DNA of 7,048 nucleotides from Acidobacteriota bacterium (GTDB lineage Bacteria; Acidobacteriota; Terriglobia; Terriglobales; Acidobacteriaceae). The position numbers were made by a program, and so were the translations under genes. Location: contig JAJXXG010000804.1 in the NCBI GenBank assembly GCA_021781255.1, positions 1 through 7,048 of the forward strand, in the 5' to 3' direction. Positions 1 through 7,048 of this stretch are shown here, in pieces. Every line of letters begins with the position of its first letter. Position 1 is the stretch's first letter. The notes under the pieces were generated by a model that made no database searches, was not told the DNA's origin, and worked only from the letters and a program-made list of their open reading frames with translations.

Positions 1-1317
1 GTCGGTAAAGTGCAGGTAGTTCAGCCACCAGGTATTGTTCACGCCGGCCAGTTTCGTGTCCGGCTCCTGCTGCCAGTCCAGCCACCAGAAGTTGATGCCC
101 TGCTTCTCCAGCGGGTGCAGCACCAGATTGAAGTAGTTCGTTGCCCACTTCTTGTCGGTCGGATCAAAGGGCACATATTTCCGGGTTGCCGGGTCAATGC
201 CCATGGCCTTTGCCATCGCCGGATACGCCGCTTCCCAGGGTTGAATGCCCGATGCCGGATGCAGATTCAGGCTTGTCTGCAGCCCGTCGGCGTGCAGTTT
301 GCCGAGGAACTGTGTCGGGTCAGGGAAGAGAAGCTTGTTCCACGTGTACCCGCCCCAGCCCAGGCTCTCGCCAGACTTGTCCACCTGCCCGGCTGCTTCC
401 AGTTGCTCCCGGTTGATGTGCCAGTCCATGTCGATGACAAACACATCCAGCGGCGTGTCATTCTCGTGGAAGCCTTTGATGATCTCCTCGATCTCCTGGT
501 CGCTGTACGCCCAGTAGCGCGACCACCACGCGCCAAAGGCGAAGCGCGGCGGCAGCGGAATCCGCCCGGCCACGCGCACATAGTCGCCCAGCGCCTTGCG
601 ATAGTCGTGCCCGTAGCCGAAGAAGTAGAAGTCCTGGCGCGCGCCGGCAGGCCGCTCCATCACCCACGGCCACGCGCTCTTTTCTCCCTGTAGAAAGCGG
701 AAATCGGCCGAGTCAAACAGAGGCCGTGTCGAATCGTCCACCAGCGCCCATCCTGAGCGCGATACCAGTCCCTCGCCAATGGGCTCTCTGGTCTTGCTGC
801 CCAGCGCGCCATCCAGCGTGCGCGTGGTTCCCTGCAGATTCTCCGGGTCCGTCATCCCCGGATGCCACACCACCGGCTTGCCGTCTACGGTGAGTTCAAT
901 ACTCAAATCGTCTGCCGAGAAGCGCCCGTCGGCGGTCGCGGTTGGCGCATAGGTCAGCGCAAGCGCGTCCGTCTTCAGCACCAGCTTCCCGCCGCCATTT
1001 GTCACATCTTTTGAGAATTTCGGCACGGGCAGTTTGCGATTGATGAACACGAACGATGCGTGGTCCTCAAACTTCCCGTCCGCTGCCCACTCCATGCGAA
1101 TCAGTTGCGGCGTCAGCACGGTGAATCGTGCCTTGCCCAGCACGACTACGGCTTTAGGATCGGCAGCCGGGTCCGTGACGGGCAAGCTTTGCGGCGCGCC
1201 TCCAACCGTTGTGTGCGCCTGCTGCGCCGGTGGAGTGGCCTGTGTTTGCACTGTGATTCCTGGTGAAATTCCTGCGGCGAGTACGATTGCGGCAAAGTGA
1301 AGCAAAGAAATACGCAC
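1..1317 (-). CDS. Secreted glycoside hydrolase family 31 enzyme, N-terminal part (runs off left edge)
   Basis: This is an exported glycoside hydrolase of family 31 (alpha-glucosidase/alpha-xylosidase-type retaining enzymes); the substrate cannot be fixed from sequence. I translated 439 codons without a stop; the C-terminus lies beyond base 1. GTG at 1317 is chosen because AAGGAGG stands 5 bases upstream and the protein then opens with a signal peptide (MRISLLHFAAIVLAAG, cleavage perhaps near A27). An upstream ATG at 1343 is out of frame. Residues about 50-235 would be the N-terminal beta-sandwich domain. The barrel begins around 240-275 (GDYVRVAGRIPLPPRF, then WWSRYW). DVFVIDMDW at 291-299 is the conserved second barrel strand, and WWLDWQQ at 411-417 places the likely nucleophile at D414. 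The acid/base aspartate usually lies some 60 residues later and would be outside the window. WWLDWQQ differs from the common W-x-D-M-N-E form. Family call is firm, substrate unknown. Confidence 0.88.
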   Translation of the reverse strand, partial: MRISLLHFAAIVLAAGISPGITVQTQATPPAQQAHTTVGGAPQSLPVTDPAADPKAVVVLGKARFTVLTPQLIRMEWAADGKFEDHASFVFINRKLPVPKFSKDVTNGGGKLVLKTDALALTYAPTATADGRFSADDLSIELTVDGKPVVWHPGMTDPENLQGTTRTLDGALGSKTREPIGEGLVSRSGWALVDDSTRPLFDSADFRFLQGEKSAWPWVMERPAGARQDFYFFGYGHDYRKALGDYVRVAGRIPLPPRFAFGAWWSRYWAYSDQEIEEIIKGFHENDTPLDVFVIDMDWHINREQLEAAGQVDKSGESLGWGGYTWNKLLFPDPTQFLGKLHADGLQTSLNLHPASGIQPWEAAYPAMAKAMGIDPATRKYVPFDPTDKKWATNYFNLVLHPLEKQGINFWWLDWQQEPDTKLAGVNNTWWLNYLHFTD

Positions 1318-1422
1318 GTCTTCCTCCTTTGTTTTAACTCCATAGGGAAGCCTATCACTCGCTAAAGATGAGATTGAGCACCACGCGCGGCGACGCTATC
1401 GCAGCGCGTGATCAGTGGCCGC

Positions 1423-1479
1423 AAACAGAGATGCCCACCTCAGGCGCGTTCAATCTGCGCTCAAGGTGGGCATCTGTTT
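1423..1479 (-). terminator. Long hairpin between the lipoprotein and GH31 genes, probable terminator
   Basis: Arms 1423-1440 and 1464-1479 pair almost fully: AAACAG + ATGCCCACCT against AGGTGGGCAT + CTGTTT, with two unpaired bases (AG) in the left arm. The 23-base loop contains a further GCGC/GCGC pair. It lies 37 bases past the stop codon of the lipoprotein gene, where a terminator is expected. On the minus strand the arm is followed by only a short T run, so termination may be modest. It also lies upstream of the GH31 start and could instead act in that leader. Confidence 0.55.
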
Positions 1480-1485
1480 CATCGG

Positions 1486-1506
1486 CGCGCGAAAAATCCT
1501 CGCGCG
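1486..1506 (-). terminator. Small GC hairpin just past the lipoprotein stop codon
   Basis: CGCGCG at 1486-1491 pairs with CGCGCG at 1501-1506 around the 9-base loop AAAAATCCT. On the minus strand it begins 10 bases after the lipoprotein TAG codon and precedes the longer hairpin at 1423-1479. It has no T run after it on the minus strand, so it is more likely a 3'-end stabilising stem or part of a compound terminator than a terminator by itself. Confidence 0.35.
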
Positions 1507-1516
1507 GCCGCAACCG

Positions 1517-2308
1517 CTACATCGCGATGTGGACCGAGTGCTCCAGGGTGAAGGTGAGCAGCGTCTCCGCCGGCAGCAGAATCTGCTTGTTGCCCGTGAA
1601 GGCGCTGCCTGCCGTGCCGCCGCCTGCGCCAACCAGTCCGCCAATCAGCGCGCCTTTGCCGCCGCCGGCCAGTCCGCCGATCAGTGCGCCCAGGCCTGCG
1701 CCGCCGCCAATGAACTCAGCGCTGCGCCTGCCCTTGCCCTGCTCCACCTTGGACATGGTGCTGGTAGCCACCGGATAGCTGCCCGAAGCGGCCTGCACGC
1801 GCTCCAGCCGAAGAGCCAGTGACGCGCCGCCCTTGAAGCGGCCCAGCGGCTTGGCGTCAATCACCGTGCCCTCGGCGCGCGCGCCTTTGGCGATCACGGT
1901 CTGCCCGTCCACCACAACATCGTCGGCGATCGTCGCGCTGAAGCTGTCGCCAGCCTGGCTGATCTTCGAGCCAAGATCCTGATCCAGGCGCACGCGCAGA
2001 TGCGTGCCCGCAGGCAGGTCCACCATCGCTGGCGGCGGAGGTTGCTGCGGTCCTTGCGGCTGCTGCCCGCCGCCACCCGCATATTGCTGAGGCGATGAGG
2101 GCCGCGAGGGACCATTCTGCCCGCCCTGGCCCGGCTGGCCTGCTTGTCCAGGCTGTCCGGGCGCCTGGCCCGTCTGCGCCGTTCCAGGTGCGGAAGGCTG
2201 TGCATTCTGGTTATCGGCCGGCTGCGTGGTGCTCTTGCATCCGCTCACTGAAAATGCCACTGCCAGCGCCAGCGCTGCAAAGGGAACAAACTGATTATTC
2301 AATTTCAT
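1517..2308 (-). CDS. Lipoprotein with P/Q/G-rich linker, beta-rich domain and glycine-zipper segment
   Basis: I do not recognise a named gene; function is unknown. The 263-residue protein starts with a lipoprotein signal (hydrophobic stretch 10-20, lipobox VSGC, lipidated C24), so it should be anchored to a cell-envelope membrane, probably the outer one. Residues 25-95 are a low-complexity Pro/Gln/Gly linker with PGQ-type repeats. Residues 96-195 look beta-rich (LPAGTHLRVRLDQDL, then VVVDGQTVIAKGARAEGTV). Residues 199-238 are an almost pure Gly/Ala/Leu/Ile segment with repeated GxxxG spacing, typical of a membrane-inserting glycine-zipper hairpin. The last 20 residues repeat the opening pattern (LPAETLLTFTLEHSV). 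Domain order resembles the C-terminal domain of VirB10/TrbI, but this is inference. ATG at 2308 has AAGGAG 8 bases upstream. The gene follows gyrB by 85 bases on the same strand and may be read from it or from its own promoter in that gap. Confidence 0.85.
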   Translation of the reverse strand: MKLNNQFVPFAALALAVAFSVSGCKSTTQPADNQNAQPSAPGTAQTGQAPGQPGQAGQPGQGGQNGPSRPSSPQQYAGGGGQQPQGPQQPPPPAMVDLPAGTHLRVRLDQDLGSKISQAGDSFSATIADDVVVDGQTVIAKGARAEGTVIDAKPLGRFKGGASLALRLERVQAASGSYPVATSTMSKVEQGKGRRSAEFIGGGAGLGALIGGLAGGGKGALIGGLVGAGGGTAGSAFTGNKQILLPAETLLTFTLEHSVHIAM

Positions 2309-2393
2309 ACCGCGAGCTCCTTATTGGGGGATTACGGATTACGGTTCCTGCAATGAGGGGGCGCGTCAGCACCCCCCGGTCACGCCTTGTAGC

Positions 2394-4997
<2,604 letters not shown>

Positions 4998-5100
4998 CTA
5001 TGTGACCCACCTGAAAACGGCTCCCGCATGCTGGGCCGGGCTCGACTATGGGGATTAACCGATTGAAAGACGAGGGCTTTGTGTCAGTCTGACTGCCTTC

Positions 5101-5128
5101 ATTTTACCATGCAGCGACGACAGGGTAA
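5101..5128 (-). promoter_or_regulatory. Candidate sigma-70-type promoter for gyrB
   Basis: On the minus strand, TTACCC (5128-5123) and TAAAAT (5106-5101) are separated by 16 bases. The -10 element matches the consensus at five of six positions; the -35 matches at three. A transcript would start near 5094 and have a leader of about 120 bases before the gyrB ATG. The -35 overlaps one of the GTTAC motifs, and the CAGTCTGACTG dyad sits at the predicted start. Judged by eye only. Confidence 0.35.
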
Positions 5129-5319
5129 CGTGAAGATTGGAAACCTCTAAAATGGTTACCTCCGGTTACGTTACTTGCGCGGTATGTGACGTCAGTAACC
5201 ATGCGCATTTTTTTCTACTGATCTCTATGAAAAAAGATGGATTTACTCGGAATTCTAGGCTAGGATTTCAACACACGGGAAAAGGCCATTTCTGTGGACA
5301 AATTCTAATGAGGGGTTAC
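5125..5319. repeat. Cluster of six GTTAC/GTAAC motifs, possible operator array
   Basis: GTTAC occurs at 5155-5159, 5165-5169, 5170-5174 and 5315-5319, and its reverse complement GTAAC at 5125-5129 and 5195-5199. Fewer than one copy would be expected in 200 random bases counting both strands. Two of the copies extend to a perfect 8-base inverted pair, ATGGTTAC (5152-5159) and GTAACCAT (5195-5202). The outer copies overlap the candidate gyrB -35 and lie between the ribosome site and ATG of the small peptide gene, respectively. No binding protein can be named. Confidence 0.4.
5187..5194. promoter_or_regulatory. Perfect 8-base palindrome TGACGTCA
   Basis: TGACGTCA is fully self-complementary and abuts a GTAAC motif at 5195-5199, within the larger ATGGTTAC/GTAACCAT pair. 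It could be a half of a regulator site, but an 8-base palindrome can also arise by chance, so confidence is low. Confidence 0.2.
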
Positions 5320-5324
5320 CAAGT

Positions 5325-5492
5325 ATGAAACTCGCTCTCCGCGTTGCTGCTCTGTTAGTCGTCGTTGCCGGTGTTGCTGCTGCCTCCGTTTCGTCCAAGA
5401 CGCCTGCAATCCCCAGCCATCAATCGGCCACTGCAACTCTCCCCGCTCCCTGCTGCGGTCCCGGAATGAAATGCATTCCCAGCGGAAGATAA
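5325..5492 (+). CDS. Small exported peptide with C-terminal cysteine cluster (55 residues)
   Basis: I recognise no family. I translated this open frame by hand; at 55 codons it falls below common length cut-offs. ATG at 5325 has AGGGG at 5311-5315, 9 bases upstream. The peptide begins with an export signal: MKLALR, then an uninterrupted hydrophobic stretch (VAALLVVVAGVAAASV, about residues 7-22), with plausible cleavage near the alanine run at 18-20. The remaining 30-35 residues are polar and Pro/Ser/Thr-rich, ending in CCGPGMKCIPSGR with three cysteines at 43, 44 and 50. This fits a short envelope or secreted peptide with a disulfide or a metal/cofactor ligand. A single-pass membrane micropeptide is the alternative. 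The gene is monocistronic or leads into the membrane protein gene 107 bases downstream; hairpins and a promoter candidate lie between them. The signal-like start, ribosome site and clean stop support a real gene, but conservation could not be tested. Confidence 0.68.
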   Translation: MKLALRVAALLVVVAGVAAASVSSKTPAIPSHQSATATLPAPCCGPGMKCIPSGR

Positions 5493-5499
5493 ATTGAAC

Positions 5500-5535
5500 T
5501 CATAGCACAAAAGTGCTATGACTTTAGGGCACTTT
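5500..5535 (+). promoter_or_regulatory. Two overlapping, mutually exclusive hairpins downstream of the small peptide gene
   Basis: Hairpin A: TCATAGCAC (5500-5508) pairs perfectly with GTGCTATGA (5513-5521) around an AAAA loop, 7 bases after the small peptide stop codon. Hairpin B: AAAGTGC (5510-5516) pairs with GCACTTT (5529-5535). Both use 5513-5516, so only one can form in an RNA. Neither is followed by a T run on the plus strand, so a simple intrinsic terminator is unlikely. They could form a 3'-end stem, an attenuator-like switch, or in DNA a regulator dyad beside the promoter at 5540. Confidence 0.45.
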
Positions 5536-5539
5536 CCAA

Positions 5540-5569
5540 TTGAATTCTTCAGGCTCAAGGCGCTATCCT
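5540..5569 (+). promoter_or_regulatory. Candidate promoter for the seven-helix membrane protein gene
   Basis: TTGAAT (5540-5545) and TATCCT (5564-5569) are separated by 18 bases, each matching four of six sigma-70 consensus positions. Initiation would be near 5576, about 24 bases before the preferred ATG at 5600. If used, the TTG at 5540, which opens the longest frame, could not be the start codon because it would not be transcribed. Judged by eye. Confidence 0.35.
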
Positions 5570-5599
5570 GACAAAACCCTCAGGATGGAAGGGCCCTTT

Positions 5600-6478
5600 A
5601 TGCCTTTAGATTTCACTATGACTTTAATGAGCGCAACTGAGTTCGCTCTTTGGGTCGCTCTGGGACTCGTCTTCTGGACAAAAGGCCTGCATCATCGCTT
5701 TCCTGCGATGAGCACATACCTCGTGTTGCGCGTCGTCTCCATGCCGGTGCTCCTCAGTCTCCTGTACACCCAGGGCCAGCCGTGGGGGCACAGTTATTTC
5801 CCCGCATATTTCTACGCATATTGGTCGGTCTACGTCGCCAGCGCCGTTACGCTGTTCTTCGTCTGCATTGAGATCTTCCGCTCCGCCATCTCGTCGTTCA
5901 AAGGCCTCCTGAAGCTTGGAACCGTGGTTTTCCGCTGGGCTGCGCTCGTCTCGCTCATCGTGAGCCTCACCTCGGTCTCCTTCGCCAAGCCAAGCGCGCT
6001 GCTGATTACCGAGGTGTCCTACTCGCTCATGCGGTCGGTCAGCATCCTCGAGCTCTGCCTGCTCGGATTCCTCTGCCTCAGCATGAACGCGCTGCGCCTC
6101 TCGCCGCGCGACATGTCGTTCGGTCTCGCCCTCGGCTTCGGCCTCATGTCCGCAAATGACTTCATCGTCGGCGCGCTGCTCGCGGGCAACTCCTCGCTGA
6201 CCTCGCCCCTGCAGTTCCTCAACGAATCGCTCATCCTCGTTTCGCTCATCATCTGGGTCTCCTACGTCGCGCTGCCTGAGCCGGCCCGCAAGCCCGTAAC
6301 CATGCCCGCGAACTCCACCATCTATCGCTGGAACGAGATCGCCGCGGCCCTTGGCCATGGAACGCAGATCGCCATGCAGCAGCCCGCCAACAGCTCCTTC
6401 CTCTCCGATGTCGAGAAGGTGGTCGACAAGGTGCTCACGCGCAATCTGCGAAGCGCCGAGTCCAAGTCAGAGGTCTGA
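5600..6478 (+). CDS. Seven-helix integral membrane protein of unknown function
   Basis: I do not recognise a characterised family. The frame is open from a TTG at 5540 (312 residues), but ATG 5600 is preferred: GGAAGGG (5587-5593) lies 6 bases upstream and the preceding 20 residues are polar with no ribosome site. The 292-residue protein has seven hydrophobic segments, at about 13-28, 38-57, 70-93, 111-128, 148-166, 174-196 and 208-225, followed by a soluble tail of some 67 residues (226-292). The tail contains RWNEIAAALGHG near 243-254 and an amphipathic stretch, DVEKVVDKVLTR, near 270-281. No transporter, kinase or catalytic motif was seen. Seven helices plus a C-terminal tail suggest a sensory or scaffolding role, but that is only inference. 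Its ribosome site lies in the palindrome AAGGGCCCTT (5589-5598), which could modulate initiation. It is convergent with the ribosomal operon to its right. Confidence 0.82.
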   Translation: MPLDFTMTLMSATEFALWVALGLVFWTKGLHHRFPAMSTYLVLRVVSMPVLLSLLYTQGQPWGHSYFPAYFYAYWSVYVASAVTLFFVCIEIFRSAISSFKGLLKLGTVVFRWAALVSLIVSLTSVSFAKPSALLITEVSYSLMRSVSILELCLLGFLCLSMNALRLSPRDMSFGLALGFGLMSANDFIVGALLAGNSSLTSPLQFLNESLILVSLIIWVSYVALPEPARKPVTMPANSTIYRWNEIAAALGHGTQIAMQQPANSSFLSDVEKVVDKVLTRNLRSAESKSEV

Positions 6479-6503
6479 GCTGCGCCAGGCTGCCAAAAGC
6501 AGC

Positions 6504-6537
6504 AAAGGGCCGGATCCCCCTGGGGTCCGGCCCTTTT
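6504..6537. terminator. Strong intrinsic terminator after the membrane protein gene, probably bidirectional
   Basis: AAAGGGCCGGA (6504-6514) pairs perfectly with TCCGGCCCTTT (6526-6536) around an 11-base loop, followed by one more T. It lies 25 bases after the membrane protein stop codon. The A run on the left and the T run on the right let it work on both strands, so it may back up the terminator of the convergent rpmA operon. Confidence 0.88.
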
Positions 6538-6572
6538 CGCATCACTGCCCGCCGCTCTCGCGCTCCGCGCGC

Positions 6573-6606
6573 AAAAAAAGAAAGGCCACGGCAACGCCGC
6601 GGCCCT
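6573..6606 (-). terminator. Intrinsic terminator of the rplU-rpmA operon
   Basis: On the minus strand, GGCCGCGGC (6604-6596) pairs with GCCGTGGCC (6592-6584) around a 3-base loop, with one G-T wobble, and is followed by a T-rich run with seven consecutive Ts (the A run at 6573-6579). It begins about 20 bases after the rpmA stop codon. Stem plus T run is the classic Rho-independent form. Confidence 0.9.
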
Positions 6607-6628
6607 TCCTGCTTCAATCCGTCGTCAG

Positions 6629-6892
6629 TTACTCAGCAGCAACCGGCTCGATCGACGCGAAGCGTCCGCGGTTGCCGTGGTCTGAGAACTTCACCTTACC
6701 CGACACCTTCGCAAACAGCGTGTCATCCGAGCCGATGCCCACATTCGCGCCTGGCTTGATGCGTGTGCCGCGCTGGCGCATGATGATCGTGCCGCCTGTT
6801 ACCAGTTCGCCGGCAAAGGCCTTTACGCCCAGCCGCTGTGCATTTGAGTCCCGTCCGTTTGTGGAGCTGCCTCCACCCTTTTTATGTGCCAT
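6629..6892 (-). CDS. rpmA: 50S ribosomal protein L27
   Basis: L27 is a small basic protein of the large ribosomal subunit whose N-terminal tail reaches toward the peptidyl transferase centre. The 87 residues match the usual bacterial length. The start [17 protein letters not shown] and the segment GVKAFAGE are diagnostic, as is the IMRQRGT core. The N-terminus begins directly at the functional AHKKGGGS sequence, so there is no cleavable extension of the kind found in Firmicutes. ATG at 6892 is preceded by GAAGGGG 8 bases upstream. It follows rplU with a 31-base gap, the standard rplU-rpmA order, and ends in an intrinsic terminator at 6573-6606. Confidence 0.98.
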   Translation of the reverse strand: MAHKKGGGSSTNGRDSNAQRLGVKAFAGELVTGGTIIMRQRGTRIKPGANVGIGSDDTLFAKVSGKVKFSDHGNRGRFASIEPVAAE

Positions 6893-6923
6893 TGCCGAAT
6901 CCCCTTCTCAATTCTTTCCGCGC

Positions 6924-7048
6924 CTACTTGGCTGCGGTGTAGGTCACGCCGTCGGCCTCAATGGCCTTGATGCGCACCTCGGTAAAGTTCTGCCGGTGTC
7001 CCTGCATCTTCTTGTACTGCTTTTTCCGCTTCAGGTGGAACACCAAGA
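6924..7048 (-). CDS. rplU: 50S ribosomal protein L21, C-terminal part (5' end beyond the right edge)
   Basis: L21 binds 23S rRNA in the large ribosomal subunit. Only the last 40 codons and the TAG stop (6926-6924) lie in the window. The translated end contains VFHLKRKKQYKKMQGHRQNFTEVRIKAI in register (shown here as VFHLKRKK, then GHRQNFTEVRI), which is the conserved basic C-terminal signature of L21. A short extension of about ten residues (ADGVTYTAAK) follows the usual end. It is the first gene of the rplU-rpmA operon, with rpmA 31 bases downstream. Confidence 0.94.
   Translation of the reverse strand, partial: LVFHLKRKKQYKKMQGHRQNFTEVRIKAIEADGVTYTAAK

Noticed and set aside
10..693. A 227-codon plus-strand frame at the left edge
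   Set aside because: It is the mirror of the GH31 reading frame, which on the minus strand has the signal peptide, ribosome site and GH31 motifs.
2357..2377. GGGGG/CCCCC stem in the 85-base gap between gyrB and the lipoprotein gene, as a gyrB terminator
   Set aside because: Only five paired bases with a 10-base loop and no T run on the minus strand; read-through into the lipoprotein gene is just as likely.
5293..5301. DnaA-box-like TTGTCCACA (minus strand) near gyrB, hinting at an origin
   Set aside because: Only one copy, with one mismatch, no AT-rich unwinding repeats and no dnaA or dnaN adjacent.
5516..5626. Direct repeat CTATGACTTTA at 5516-5526 and 5616-5626, exactly 100 bases apart
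   Set aside because: Eleven bases with no flanking similarity; the second copy lies in coding sequence, so chance is the simpler explanation.
5624..6358. A 244-codon minus-strand frame antisense to the membrane protein gene
   Set aside because: Its product is an extremely charged Glu/Arg/Asp/His-rich sequence, the usual complement of a hydrophobic membrane protein gene.

Overview
The window (about 60% G+C) looks like chromosomal DNA of an acidobacterium, probably of the Acidobacteriaceae/Terriglobia. This is inferred from the style of the GyrB sequence, from gyrB lying away from dnaA/dnaN/recF, from the lineage-style lipoprotein and seven-helix protein, and from a secreted GH31 enzyme. No database search was possible, so the taxonomy is provisional.

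Layout, left to right. Positions 1-1317 (minus) hold the N-terminal 439 codons of a secreted glycoside hydrolase family 31 enzyme that runs off the left edge; it starts at a GTG behind a strong Shine-Dalgarno. Positions 1318-1516 are non-coding and carry two hairpins that probably end the next transcript. Positions 1517-2308 (minus) encode a lipoprotein with a P/Q/G linker, a beta-rich domain and a glycine-zipper hairpin. Positions 2394-4973 (minus) encode the complete GyrB. These three genes share one strand and may be partly co-transcribed.

Positions 4974-5324 are a divergent regulatory region. It contains a candidate gyrB promoter and a conspicuous cluster of GTTAC/GTAAC motifs, including a perfect ATGGTTAC...GTAACCAT inverted pair and a TGACGTCA palindrome. 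On the plus strand follow a 55-codon gene for a small exported peptide ending in a CCGPGMKC cysteine cluster (5325-5492), two mutually exclusive hairpins (5500-5535), a promoter candidate, and a seven-helix membrane protein (5600-6478) of unknown function.

A strong bidirectional terminator (6504-6537) and a second terminator facing the other way (6573-6606) separate it from the convergent ribosomal protein operon rplU-rpmA on the minus strand (6629-7048, rplU partial).

The housekeeping genes (gyrB, rpmA, rplU) are secure. The less familiar material is the small Cys-rich peptide gene with its repeat-studded upstream region and switch-like downstream hairpins, and the lipoprotein, whose domain order resembles the C-terminal domain of VirB10/TrbI. 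No CRISPR array, insertion sequence, phage gene or tRNA was seen.
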